Positions 25,061 through 34,372 of a stretch of 64,000 bases of DNA are shown in pieces. The first letter of the stretch is position 1. Every line of letters starts with the position of its first letter. The DNA comes from Streptantibioticus silvisoli (lineage in GTDB: Bacteria > Actinomycetota > Actinomycetes > Streptomycetales > Streptomycetaceae). The notes beneath the pieces were generated by a model. The model made no database searches and had not been told where the DNA came from. It saw only the letters and a list, made by a program, of their open reading frames with translations. Location: contig NZ_JAAGKO020000011.1 of the NCBI RefSeq assembly GCF_027947535.2, forward strand, positions 62,001-126,000, given 5' to 3'. The position numbers and the translations under genes are program-made.

Positions 25061-26587
25061 GTGACGCTCACCAGCAATCCGCTGCGTGACCCGTCCGACC
25101 GGCGGCTCCCGCGCATCGCGGGACCGTCCGGTCTGGTCATCTTCGGGGTCACGGGGGACCTGTCCCGCAAGAAGCTCATGCCGGCCGTCTACGACCTGGC
25201 CAACCGCGGCCTGCTGCCGCCGGGCTTCTCGCTCGTCGGCTTCGCGCGCCGCGACTGGGAGGACGAGGACTTCGCCCAGGTCGTGCACGACGCCGTCAAG
25301 GAGCACGCCCGCACCCCGTTCCGCGAGGAGGTGTGGACGCAGCTGGCCGAGGGCTTCCGCTTCGTGCCCGGCGAGTTCGGCGACGACGAGGCGTTCAAGA
25401 CCCTGGCGACCACCATCGCCGACCTCGACCGGGCCCGGGGCACCGGCGGCAACTTCGCGTTCTACCTGTCGGTGCCGCCGAAGTTCTTCCCCAAGGTCGT
25501 CGAGCAGCTGAAGAAGCACGGCCTGTCGGAGGGCCAGGGCGAGTCCTGGCGCCGGGCGGTCATCGAAAAGCCGTTCGGCCACGACCTGGCCAGCGCCCAG
25601 GAGCTCAACAAGGTCGTCCACAGCGTCTTCCCGCCCAACGAGGTCTTCCGGATCGACCACTACCTGGGCAAGGAGACGGTCCAGAACATCCTGGCGCTGC
25701 GGTTCGCCAACACCATGTTCGAGCCGATCTGGAACCGGTCCTACGTCGACCACGTGCAGATCACCATGGCCGAGGACATCGGCATCGGCGGCCGCGCGGG
25801 CTACTACGACGGCATCGGCGCGGCCCGCGACGTCATCCAGAACCACCTGCTCCAGCTGCTGGCGCTGACCACGATGGAGGAGCCCGGCTCCTTCCACCCC
25901 AAGGCGCTGGTGGCGGAGAAGCTGAAGGTGCTGGGCGCGGTCGAGCTGCCCGACGACCTCGGCAAGCACACCGTGCGCGGTCAGTACGCGCACGCCTGGC
26001 AGGGCGGCGAGGAGGTGCTCGGCTACCTGGAGGAGGACGGCATCGACCCCAAGTCCAAGACCGACACCTACGCCGCCATCAAGCTCACCATCAACAACCG
26101 CCGCTGGGCCGGGGTGCCGTTCTACCTGCGCACCGGCAAGCGGCTGGGCCGCCGGGTCACCGAGATCGCGGTGGTCTTCAAGCGCGCCCCCTACCTGCCC
26201 TTCGAGTCCGGTGCCACCGAGGAGCTGGGGCAGAACGCCCTGGTCATCCGGGTCCAGCCGGACGAGGGCATCACCGTGCGGTTCGGCTCCAAGGTGCCGG
26301 GCACCGCGATGGAGGTCCGCGACGTCACCATGGACTTCGCGTACGGCGAGTCGTTCACCGAGTCCAGCCCGGAGGCGTACGAGCGCCTGCTGCTGGACGT
26401 GCTGCTCGGCGACGCCAACCTCTTCCCGCGGCACCAGGAGGTCGAGCTGTCCTGGACCATCCTGGACCCGATCGAGCAGTACTGGGAGCAGCACGGCAAG
26501 CCCGCGCAGTACGCCTCCGGGACCTGGGGTCCCACCGAGGCGGACGAGATGCTCGCACGAGACGGCAGGAGCTGGCGCCGGCCATGA
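25061..26587 (+). CDS. zwf: Glucose-6-phosphate 1-dehydrogenase
   Basis: A 508-residue enzyme that oxidises glucose 6-phosphate to 6-phosphogluconolactone with NADP reduction, the entry step of the oxidative pentose phosphate pathway. Rossmann motif VIFGVTGDLSRKKLMPA; catalytic His in RIDHYLGKE. GTG 25061 (VTLTSNPLRD) has GGAGG ten bases upstream; ATG 25052, overlapping the tal stop as ATGA, would put GGAGG only one base away, so I prefer the GTG. Its stop overlaps opcA by four bases. Confidence 0.96.
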   Translation: MTLTSNPLRDPSDRRLPRIAGPSGLVIFGVTGDLSRKKLMPAVYDLANRGLLPPGFSLVGFARRDWEDEDFAQVVHDAVKEHARTPFREEVWTQLAEGFRFVPGEFGDDEAFKTLATTIADLDRARGTGGNFAFYLSVPPKFFPKVVEQLKKHGLSEGQGESWRRAVIEKPFGHDLASAQELNKVVHSVFPPNEVFRIDHYLGKETVQNILALRFANTMFEPIWNRSYVDHVQITMAEDIGIGGRAGYYDGIGAARDVIQNHLLQLLALTTMEEPGSFHPKALVAEKLKVLGAVELPDDLGKHTVRGQYAHAWQGGEEVLGYLEEDGIDPKSKTDTYAAIKLTINNRRWAGVPFYLRTGKRLGRRVTEIAVVFKRAPYLPFESGATEELGQNALVIRVQPDEGITVRFGSKVPGTAMEVRDVTMDFAYGESFTESSPEAYERLLLDVLLGDANLFPRHQEVELSWTILDPIEQYWEQHGKPAQYASGTWGPTEADEMLARDGRSWRRP

Positions 26588-27624
26588 AGATCGATCTCAC
26601 GGACACCAACTCGTCGAAGATCAACAACGGTCTCATCCACGCACGGCGGGCGATCGGCACCCCGGCCGTCGGCATGGTGCTGACCCTGGTCGTCGTCACC
26701 GACGAGGGCAACGCCTACGACGCGCTCCGGGCGGCCGGTGACGCCTCGCGCGAGCACCCCTCGCGCATCCTGGCGGTCATCAAGCGGCACGGCCGTTCAC
26801 CGCGCGAGCGGGCCGGTTCGCGGCTGGACGCCGAGATCCGGGTCGGCTCGGACGCCGGCACCGGTGAGACGGTGCTGCTGCGGCTGCACGGGGAACTGGC
26901 CAACCACGCCGAGTCCGTCGTGCTGCCGCTGCTGCTGCCGGACGCCCCGGTCGTGGTGTGGTGGCCGGAGGACCCGCCGGCCCACCCGTCGGAGGACCCG
27001 CTGGGCCGGCTGGCGCAGCGCCGGATCACCGACGCCGCCGCCCACGAGGACCCGGTCGGCCAGCTCGGCAACCGGGCGGAGACCTACTCCCCCGGCGACA
27101 CCGACCTGGCCTGGACCCGGATCACCCCGTGGCGCAGCATGCTGGCCGCGGCGCTGGACCAGAAGCACGCCAAGATCAAGGGCGCGGTCGTCGAGGGTGA
27201 GGCGTACAACCCGAGCACCGAGCTGCTGGGCATGTGGCTGGCCGACCGGCTGGGCGTACCGGTCGAGCGCCGGGTCTCCGACGGCCCCGGGCTGACCGCC
27301 GTGCGGCTGTCCACCGCCGACGGCGAGATCTGCCTGGACCGCGCGGACGGCGCGCTGGCGGAGCTGGCCGTGCCGGGGCAGCCGGACCGGCACGTGGCGC
27401 TCAAGCGGCGGGAGACCGCCGAGCTGATCGCCGAGGAGCTGCGCCGGCTGGACCCGGACGACATCTACGAGTCCGCGGTGAAGTTCGGCGTCGACCGGCT
27501 GTCGGCCGACGGCGGCCCGGCCGGCGGTGACGTCCCGGGTGCCACCGGTGCGTCGGCGCCGAAGAAGGCGGCGGCCAAGAAGGCGGCGCCGAAGTCCGAC
27601 GCGGACGGGGAGCAGCCGAAGTGA
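26584..27624 (+). CDS. opcA: OpcA, glucose-6-phosphate dehydrogenase assembly protein
   Basis: A 346-residue OpcA. In cyanobacteria and actinobacteria OpcA binds Zwf and keeps it in an active oligomer. Conserved parts: INNGLIHARRAIGTPAVGMVLTLVV near the N-terminus, VWWPEDPPAHPSEDPLG and RIITPWR-like TRITPWRSMLAAALD. ATG 26584 overlaps the zwf stop (ATGA), and its own stop overlaps pgl by four bases (GTGA). The last 25 residues are a Lys/Ala-rich tail (KKAAAKKAAPK), unlike the body. Confidence 0.95.
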   Translation: MKIDLTDTNSSKINNGLIHARRAIGTPAVGMVLTLVVVTDEGNAYDALRAAGDASREHPSRILAVIKRHGRSPRERAGSRLDAEIRVGSDAGTGETVLLRLHGELANHAESVVLPLLLPDAPVVVWWPEDPPAHPSEDPLGRLAQRRITDAAAHEDPVGQLGNRAETYSPGDTDLAWTRITPWRSMLAAALDQKHAKIKGAVVEGEAYNPSTELLGMWLADRLGVPVERRVSDGPGLTAVRLSTADGEICLDRADGALAELAVPGQPDRHVALKRRETAELIAEELRRLDPDDIYESAVKFGVDRLSADGGPAGGDVPGATGASAPKKAAAKKAAPKSDADGEQPK

Positions 27625-28400
27625 CCCCGCAGGTCGTGGTCCACCGGGACAAGGAGCTGATGGCGCAGGCCGCGGCGGCCCGGCTGATCACGAAGATCGT
27701 GGACGCCCAGTCCGCCCGCGGCACCGCCTCGGTGGTGCTCACCGGCGGGCGCAACGGCAACGCGCTGCTCGCGGCGCTCGCCGCCGCGCCGGCCCGGGAC
27801 GCGGTGGACTGGGCACGCCTGGACCTGTGGTGGGGTGACGAGCGGTTCCTGCCCGCGGGCGACCCGGACCGCAACGACACCCAGGCCCGCGACGCGCTGC
27901 TGTCCTCGGTGCCGCTGACCCCGGAGCGGGTGCACGCCATGCCGGTCTCCGACGGGGAGTTCGGCGGCGACCTGGACGCCGCCGCCGAGGGCTACGAGCG
28001 GGAGCTGGCCGCCGCCGCCGGACCGCAGGACCGCACCCGCGTTCCGGCGTTCGACGTGCTGCTGCTCGGCGTCGGCCCGGACACCCACGTGGCGTCGCTG
28101 TTCCCCGAGCACCCGGGCGTACGGGAGTCCGAACGCACGGTGATCGGGGTGCGCGGGGCTCCCAAGCCGCCGCCGACCCGCATCTCGCTGACCCTGCCGG
28201 CCATCCGGCAGGCCCGCGAGGTGTGGCTGCTGGCGGCCGGTGAGGACAAGGCGCAGGCGGTGGCCATCGCGCTGTCCGGCGCCGGTGAGGTGCAGGCCCC
28301 GGCGGCCGGTGCCCAGGGCCGCAGCCGCACGCTGTGGCTGCTGGACCGGGCCGCGGCGGTGAAGCTGCCCCGGCAGCTGTATCCGCCGGCCTCCGGCTGA
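27621..28400 (+). CDS. pgl: 6-Phosphogluconolactonase
   Basis: A 259-residue DevB-type lactonase that hydrolyses 6-phosphogluconolactone, directly after Zwf. Motifs: SVVLTGGRNGNALL, LWWGDERFLPAGDPDRND, LLLGVGPDTHVASLFP and RISLTLPAI. GTG 27621 overlaps the opcA stop by four bases. It ends the cluster and is followed by a strong bidirectional hairpin. No phosphoglucose isomerase gene follows before secG; I recall a pgi paralogue in this neighbourhood of S. coelicolor. Confidence 0.96.
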   Translation: MTPQVVVHRDKELMAQAAAARLITKIVDAQSARGTASVVLTGGRNGNALLAALAAAPARDAVDWARLDLWWGDERFLPAGDPDRNDTQARDALLSSVPLTPERVHAMPVSDGEFGGDLDAAAEGYERELAAAAGPQDRTRVPAFDVLLLGVGPDTHVASLFPEHPGVRESERTVIGVRGAPKPPPTRISLTLPAIRQAREVWLLAAGEDKAQAVAIALSGAGEVQAPAAGAQGRSRTLWLLDRAAAVKLPRQLYPPASG

Positions 28401-28418
28401 CGGAGGAGTCCACGACGG

Positions 28419-28465
28419 CGACGGCCCGGCCGCGCACCCCTCACGGGGGCGCGGCCGGGCCGTCG
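28419..28465. terminator. Bidirectional terminator, pgl/RbpA-like
   Basis: A 17-base perfect stem (28419-28435 with 28449-28465) with further C/G pairing inside, located between the convergent pgl cluster and the RbpA-family gene. Confidence 0.85.
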
Positions 28466-28484
28466 TGCCGGGTGGCGCGGTGCG

Positions 28485-28820
28485 TCAGATCTCGCCGCGC
28501 AGCTTGGCCAGCGCCTCGGCGAGGATCGCCTCGCCGTCCGCGTCGCTGCGCCGCTCGCGCACGTAGGCGAGGTGCGTCTTGTACGGCTCGGTGCGCGGCG
28601 GGGCCGGCGGGTTGTTCTCGTCCTGTCCGGCCGGGAAGCCGCAGCGGGGGCAGTCCCAGGTGTCCGGGATCTGCGCGTCACTGGCGAAACTCGGCTGGGT
28701 CTCGTGCCCGTTGGAGCACCAGAAGGAGATGCGAAGACGGGGCGCGGACTCGCCGCGTTCCGCCTCACCCATCGGCCCCGCTCCGACCCGACTGCCTCGG
28801 ATCGCGTTGCCACTTGCCAC
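28485..28820 (-). CDS. RbpA-family RNA polymerase-binding protein (paralogue)
   Basis: A 111-residue cytosolic protein of the RbpA family, which binds RNA polymerase and the principal sigma factor and stabilises the open complex. Zinc ligands are in FWCSNGHE and WDCPRCG. The C-terminal sigma-interaction part is THLAYVRERRSDADGEAILAEALAKLRGEI. The N-terminal tail (ASGNAIRGSRVGAG) differs from classical RbpA, and the sequence is closer to the second Streptomyces copy, sometimes called RbpB, than to RbpA itself. GTG 28820 has GGGAG nine bases upstream. Confidence 0.85.
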   Translation of the reverse strand: MASGNAIRGSRVGAGPMGEAERGESAPRLRISFWCSNGHETQPSFASDAQIPDTWDCPRCGFPAGQDENNPPAPPRTEPYKTHLAYVRERRSDADGEAILAEALAKLRGEI

Positions 28821-29008
28821 GGTCGTAACTCCCTGCGTGATGGTGCTGCCAGGTCGTCCAGTTTACGGAGACCTTACGACGCGTCCCGCTGCGGGCCAAT
28901 GGGCCGGGCTGACGAGGGACACGGTCCCATGATAAGCCGCCGACGCGACAAGGCGTCAGTTGTGCTCCCAGTGGGGCCGTTACCGGTACGAACGCGCCAG
29001 TACGGCCG

Positions 29009-29245
29009 TCACTTCTGGAACTTGATGACCAGGGCGAGACCGACGACGGCGACCGCCCACAGCAGTCCGACGATGACGGTGATGCGGTCGAGGTTGCGCT
29101 CGGCGACGGACGAACCGCCGACGGAGGACTGCATACCGCCACCGAACATGTCGGACAGGCCGCCGCCCTTCCCCTTGTGCATCAGGACCAGCAGCATCAG
29201 CAGCAGGCTGAACACGATGAGGGCGATGGAGAACCCGATGACCAC
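29009..29245 (-). CDS. secG: Preprotein translocase subunit SecG
   Basis: A 78-residue membrane protein with two helices (GFSIALIVFSLLLMLLVLM and ITVIVGLLWAVAVVGLALVI) joined by a Gly/Ser-rich loop (HKGKGGGLSDMFGGGMQSS), the SecG pattern. It assists SecYE in export. GTG 29245 (VVIGFSIAL) has GAGAGG upstream; longer frames run into tpiA. It is about 110 bases downstream of tpiA on the same strand, as in most actinobacteria. Confidence 0.95.
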   Translation of the reverse strand: MVIGFSIALIVFSLLLMLLVLMHKGKGGGLSDMFGGGMQSSVGGSSVAERNLDRITVIVGLLWAVAVVGLALVIKFQK

Positions 29246-29355
29246 GGCTGGAGCCTCTCTGGGGGACAACGACGATCCGGGGGCCTTACGGCGATGCGGA
29301 GCCGGCCACGAGGAGATCGCGTCCGGCCCCGCCAGAGTACTTCGGAACCAGCCCG

Positions 29356-30144
29356 TCAGCCTACTGCCTGGTCGCCGAACCGGACGATCCTGACGAACTC
29401 CTCGGCGTCCAGCGCGGCACCGCCGACCAGTGCGCCGTCGACGTCCGGCTGCGCCATGATCGCCGCGATGTTGCCGGACTTCACCGAGCCGCCGTACTGG
29501 ATGCGGACCGCGTCGGCCACCGTCGGGTCGTACAGCTGGTCCAGCTTGGTGCGGATCGCGCCGCAGACCTCCTGGGCGTCGTCCGGGGTGGCGACCTCGC
29601 CGGTGCCGATGGCCCACACCGGTTCGTAGGCCACGACCAGGGTGCGGGCCTGCTCGGCCGGCACGTCCTTGAGGGCGCCCTCGACCTGGGCGAGGGTGTG
29701 GGAGACCTGGTCGCCCGCCTTGCGGACCTCCAGGCCCTCACCGACGCACAGGATCGGGGTCAGCTCGTGCCGGAAGGCGGCCTTGACCTTGGCGTTGACG
29801 ATCGTCTCGTCCTCACCGTGGTACTGGCGGCGCTCGGAGTGGCCGACGGTCACGTAGGAGCACCGCAGCTTGGCCAGCATCGCGCCGGAGATCTCCCCGG
29901 TGTACGCGCCGGAGTCGTGCGCCGACAGGTCCTGGGCGCCGTACTTGATCTTCAGCTTGTCGCCGTCGACCAGGGTCTGCACGGTGCGCAGGTCGGTGAA
30001 CGGCGGCAGGACCGCGACCTCGACGGCCGCGTAGTCCTTGTCGTTGAGCGAGAAGGAGAGCTTCTGGACGTGCGCGATGGCCTCGAGGTGGTTGAGGTTC
30101 ATCTTCCAGTTGCCCGCCATCAGCGGGGTGCGGGTGGTCGTCAC
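29356..30144 (-). CDS. tpiA: Triosephosphate isomerase
   Basis: A 262-residue TIM-barrel enzyme that interconverts DHAP and glyceraldehyde 3-phosphate. Catalytic Lys in [10 protein letters not shown], His in VGHSERRQ, Glu in [12 protein letters not shown], and a phosphate-binding GGSVK. GTG 30144 ([16 protein letters not shown]) has GGAGG about nine bases upstream; it starts four bases after the pgk stop, so the two are coupled. Confidence 0.96.
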   Translation of the reverse strand: MTTTRTPLMAGNWKMNLNHLEAIAHVQKLSFSLNDKDYAAVEVAVLPPFTDLRTVQTLVDGDKLKIKYGAQDLSAHDSGAYTGEISGAMLAKLRCSYVTVGHSERRQYHGEDETIVNAKVKAAFRHELTPILCVGEGLEVRKAGDQVSHTLAQVEGALKDVPAEQARTLVVAYEPVWAIGTGEVATPDDAQEVCGAIRTKLDQLYDPTVADAVRIQYGGSVKSGNIAAIMAQPDVDGALVGGAALDAEEFVRIVRFGDQAVG

Positions 30145-30148
30145 GCGG

Positions 30149-31351
30149 TCAGTCCTCCAGTGCGTCGAGGCCGGGCAGCTTCTTGCCCTCGAGGTATTCG
30201 AGGCTGGCGCCGCCGCCGGTCGAGATGTGGCCGAAGGCGTTCTCGTCGAAACCGAGGGTGCGCACCGCGGCCGCGGAGTCACCGCCGCCGACGACGGTGA
30301 AGGCCGGACTGTCGACGAGCGCCTGGGCGATCGCCCGGGTGCCCTCGGCGAAGTCCGGGTGCTCGAAGACGCCGGCCGGGCCGTTCCAGAAGACGGTGGC
30401 GGCGTCGGCGAGCTTGGACGCGAACAGCTTGCGCGACTCCGGGCCGATGTCCAGGCCCATCAGGTCGTCCGGCATCGCGTCGGCGGCGACCGTACGCGGG
30501 TGGGCCGGCGCCTTGGTCTTCAGGTCCGGGAACTCGGTGGCGCCGACCACGTCGGTCGGCAGCACGAACTCCACCCCCGCCGCCTCGGCCCGCGCCAGGT
30601 AGTCGCGGACGGCCGGCAACTGGTCCTCCTGCAGGAGGCTGCGGCCCACCGGCAGGCCCTTGGCGGCCAGGAAGGTGAACATCATGCCGCCGCCGATCAC
30701 GATGCGGTCGGCCTTGTCCAGCAGGTGGTCGATGACCCCGAGCTTGTCGGAGACCTTGGCGCCGCCGAGCACGACGACGTAGGGCCGGCTGACGTCCTCG
30801 GTGAGCTTCTTCAGCACGCCGACCTCGGTGGCGATCAGTCCGCCGGCCGCGTGCGGCAGCCGGGCGGGCAGGTCGTAGACCGAGGCGTGCTTGCGGTGCA
30901 CGGCGCCGAAGCCGTCGCCCACGTAGGCGTCGGCCAGCGCGGCCAGCTCGTCGGCGAACGCGCCGCGCTCGGCGTCGTCCTTGGCGGTCTCGCCCGCGTT
31001 GAACCGCAGGTTCTCCAGCAGCGTGACCTCGCCGTCGGCCAGGGCGGCGACGGTGGCCTTCGCGCTGTCGCCCACGGTGTCGGAGGCGAACGCGACCGGC
31101 CGGCCGAGGAGTTCGGCCAGCCGCTCGGCGACCGGCGCGAGCGAGAACTGCGGGTCCGGCGCGCCCTTGGGGCGGCCGAGGTGCGAGGCGACGATCACCC
31201 GCGCGCCGCGTTCGGCGAGCGCGGTGATGGTGGGAACGGCGGCCCGGATGCGGCCGTCGTCGGTGATCTCGCTCCCGGAGAGCGGAACGTTCAGGTCGGC
31301 CCGGACGAACACCCGTCGGCCGGCGACGTCAAGATCGTCGATCGTCTTCAC
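30149..31351 (-). CDS. pgk: Phosphoglycerate kinase
   Basis: A 400-residue two-domain kinase that makes ATP from 1,3-bisphosphoglycerate. Conserved: [11 protein letters not shown] near the N-terminus, [39 protein letters not shown], and [14 protein letters not shown] with [19 protein letters not shown] at the C-terminus. GTG 31351 has AGGAG seven bases upstream. A strong hairpin lies just upstream, between gap and pgk. Confidence 0.97.
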   Translation of the reverse strand: MKTIDDLDVAGRRVFVRADLNVPLSGSEITDDGRIRAAVPTITALAERGARVIVASHLGRPKGAPDPQFSLAPVAERLAELLGRPVAFASDTVGDSAKATVAALADGEVTLLENLRFNAGETAKDDAERGAFADELAALADAYVGDGFGAVHRKHASVYDLPARLPHAAGGLIATEVGVLKKLTEDVSRPYVVVLGGAKVSDKLGVIDHLLDKADRIVIGGGMMFTFLAAKGLPVGRSLLQEDQLPAVRDYLARAEAAGVEFVLPTDVVGATEFPDLKTKAPAHPRTVAADAMPDDLMGLDIGPESRKLFASKLADAATVFWNGPAGVFEHPDFAEGTRAIAQALVDSPAFTVVGGGDSAAAVRTLGFDENAFGHISTGGGASLEYLEGKKLPGLDALED

Positions 31352-31374
31352 AGTGGCTCCTGGATCGTGGAACG

Positions 31375-31415
31375 GGGACGGGGCCCGGACGAAGGCGTCG
31401 TCCGGGCCCCGTCCC
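31375..31415 (-). terminator. Hairpin between gap and pgk
   Basis: An 18-base perfect stem (31375-31392 with 31398-31415) and a five-base loop follow the gap stop on the minus strand. It should terminate or attenuate the gap transcript before pgk. Confidence 0.8.
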
Positions 31416-31440
31416 GCGTACCGGTGCTACCGGGTGGGGG

Positions 31441-32550
<1,110 letters not shown>

Positions 32551-32878
32551 GCCGGGGCCGTGGCGAACGGTCCGCGGGAGCCGCCCCGGCACCCCGGCAC
32601 GAGGCGTGCGCCGGGCGCGCGCCGGGCGGACACGGGGTGGGCACGGAGCGTGCACCGGGCGGGCACGGAGCGGGCACGGGACCATGGCGGTACGCGGGGG
32701 CGGTGGGGCGGCGCCGCGGCGCGAGGCGGCGCGGGGGCGGTGGGGCGGACGGTGCGCACGGGGGCGCGGGTTGGAGTGGGGGCGGGCGGTACGCACGAGG
32801 CGGGCGCGGGAGTTGGGGCGCGCGCGGTGCGGGCCGGTCTCGCGGAGTGGGTGGACGGTGGGCGCGGGCCCCACGCGG

Positions 32879-33021
32879 TCGGGTGAACGGTACGTGCGAG
32901 CCGGCGCGGTCGGGTGAGCGGTGCGCGCGAGCCAGCGCGATCGGGTGAGCGGTGCGCGCGAGCCGACGCGATCGGGTGAGCGGTGCGCGCGAGCCGACGC
33001 GGTCGGGTGAGCGGTGCGCGC
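32879..33021. repeat. 31-base tandem repeat, about 4.6 copies
   Basis: Unit begins TCGGGTGAGCGGTGCGCGCG. Copies start at 32879, 32910, 32941, 32972 and 33003 (last one partial, running into the next array). The first copy is the most diverged. Confidence 0.9.
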
Positions 33022-33120
33022 GGGTGCACGGGTGCACGGGTGCACGGGTGCACGGGTGCACGGGTGCACGGGTGCACGGGTGCACGGGTGCACGGGTGCA
33101 CGGGTGCACGGGTGCACGGG
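33022..33120. repeat. 8-base microsatellite GGGTGCAC, 12.4 copies
   Basis: An uninterrupted run of GGGTGCAC with no substitutions. Each unit contains the self-complementary hexamer GTGCAC. The period is not a multiple of three, so it is not maintained as a coding repeat. Confidence 0.95.
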
Positions 33121-33201
33121 TTCCGCAGGGATCGGCGGACGGTGCGTGCGGCGCAGGGTGCACAGGAAGCGGCGCGGCGGTCGGGGCCGGCGCTGGTCGG
33201 G

Positions 33202-33316
33202 GGCCGGCGTTACGCGGGGCCGGCGTTACGCGGGGCCGGCGTTACGCGGGGCCGGCGTTACGTAGAGCCGGCATACGCGGGGCCGGCATGCGCGGGGCCG
33301 GCGTTACGCGGGGTCC
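33202..33316. repeat. 16-base tandem repeat, about seven copies
   Basis: Unit GGCCGGCGTTACGCGG. The first copies are perfect; the middle ones carry changes (CGTAGA, CATACG, CATGCG) and one-base length differences. Each unit contains the palindrome GCCGGC. Confidence 0.85.
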
Positions 33317-33370
33317 CGCGGGGAGCGGGCCGGTGGTGCGTCGGGGTCCCGCGGGGAGCGGCGTCGGGGC

Positions 33371-33388
33371 GGGCGGGGTGGCCCGCCC
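33371..33388 (-). terminator. Hairpin after whiA
   Basis: A seven-base perfect GC stem (33371-33377 with 33382-33388) and a four-base loop, seven bases past the whiA stop on the minus strand. It is short, so termination is plausible but not certain. Confidence 0.45.
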
Positions 33389-33394
33389 CCGGCG

Positions 33395-34372
33395 TCAACC
33401 GACCATCTCCTCCGTCAGGTTGGACTCCGTGCCCGGGATGCCCAGGTCGGAGGCGCGCTTGTCGGCCATCGCCAGCAGCCGCCGGATCCGGCCGGCCACC
33501 GCGTCCTTGGTGAGCGGCGGGTCGGCCAGCGAGCCCAGCTCCTCCAGCGACGCCTGCTTGTGGTCCATCCGCAGCCGCCCGGCCGCCGCGAGGTGCTCGG
33601 GCACGTCGTCGCCGAGGATCTCCAGCGCCCGCTGCACCCGGGCCCCGGCCGCCACCGCGGCCCGGGCCGACCGGCGCAGGTTGGCGTCGTCGAAGTTGGC
33701 CAGCCGGTTCGCCGTCGCGCGCACCTCGCGGCGCATCCGGCGCTCCTCCCAGGCCAGCACCGACTCGTGCGCCCCCAGCCGGGTCAGCAGCGCGCCAATG
33801 GCGTCGCCGTCGCGGACCACCACCCGGTCCACCCCGCGCACCTCGCGGGCCTTGGACGGGATGCCGAGCCGCCGCGCGGCGCCGACCAGCGCCAGCGCCG
33901 CCTCCGGACCGGGGCAGGTCACCTCCAGCGAGGAGGAGCGCCCCGGCTCGGTCAGCGAACCGTGGGCCAGGAACGCGCCGCGCCAGGCGGCCTCCGCGTC
34001 GCAGGTCGAGCCGGAGACCACCTGGGGAGGCAGGCCCCGGATCGGGCGGCCGCGGCCGTCGACCAGGCCGGTCTGCCGGGCCAGCTGGTCACCGCCGGCC
34101 ACCACCCGCACCACGTACCGGCTGCCTCTGCGCAGGCCCCCGGGCGCCATCACCACCAGGTCGGAGGCGTGCCCGAAGATCTCCAGGATGTCCTTGCGCA
34201 ACCGCCGCGCGGCGATACCGGTGTCGAGTTCCGCCTCGATCACGATCCGGCCGCTCACCAGGTGGAGGCCGCCGGCGAACCGCAGGATCGACGACACCTC
34301 CGCCTTCCGGCAGCAGGTACGGGTGACGGGGAGCCGACTGATCTCGTCCTTCACCGCTGCCGTCATCGCCAT
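33395..34372 (-). CDS. whiA: Sporulation regulator WhiA
   Basis: A 325-residue DNA-binding protein. WhiA acts with WhiB to switch on septation and sporulation genes in Streptomyces, and is also found in non-sporulating Gram-positives. The N-terminal two-thirds is a LAGLIDADG homing-endonuclease-like fold without catalytic residues ([33 protein letters not shown]); the C-terminal HTH is near [22 protein letters not shown]. Two starts are possible: ATG 34372, or ATG 34366, which overlaps the yvcK stop as ATGA. It ends the uvrC-rapZ-yvcK-whiA operon. Confidence 0.97.
   Translation of the reverse strand: MAMTAAVKDEISRLPVTRTCCRKAEVSSILRFAGGLHLVSGRIVIEAELDTGIAARRLRKDILEIFGHASDLVVMAPGGLRRGSRYVVRVVAGGDQLARQTGLVDGRGRPIRGLPPQVVSGSTCDAEAAWRGAFLAHGSLTEPGRSSSLEVTCPGPEAALALVGAARRLGIPSKAREVRGVDRVVVRDGDAIGALLTRLGAHESVLAWEERRMRREVRATANRLANFDDANLRRSARAAVAAGARVQRALEILGDDVPEHLAAAGRLRMDHKQASLEELGSLADPPLTKDAVAGRIRRLLAMADKRASDLGIPGTESNLTEEMVG

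Larger units (their letters stand above)
32551..33394. repeat. Gene-free interval of mixed tandem repeats
   Basis: About 0.85 kb between the gap promoter and the whiA stop with no supported gene. The plus strand is strongly G-rich. It holds at least three separate tandem arrays (listed individually) and a direct repeat of GTCCCGCGGGGAGCGG (about 33313 and 33346). The long frames that run through it are produced by the repeats and have no ribosome sites or recognisable domains. Confidence 0.7.

Noticed and set aside
29009-29617. 202-residue frame ending with SecG
   Set aside because: The N-terminal part is a shadow of tpiA. Only the last 78 residues form SecG, with their own ribosome site.
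33022-33120. CRISPR array
   Set aside because: The repeats are contiguous with no unique spacers, the unit is eight bases, and no cas gene is present.
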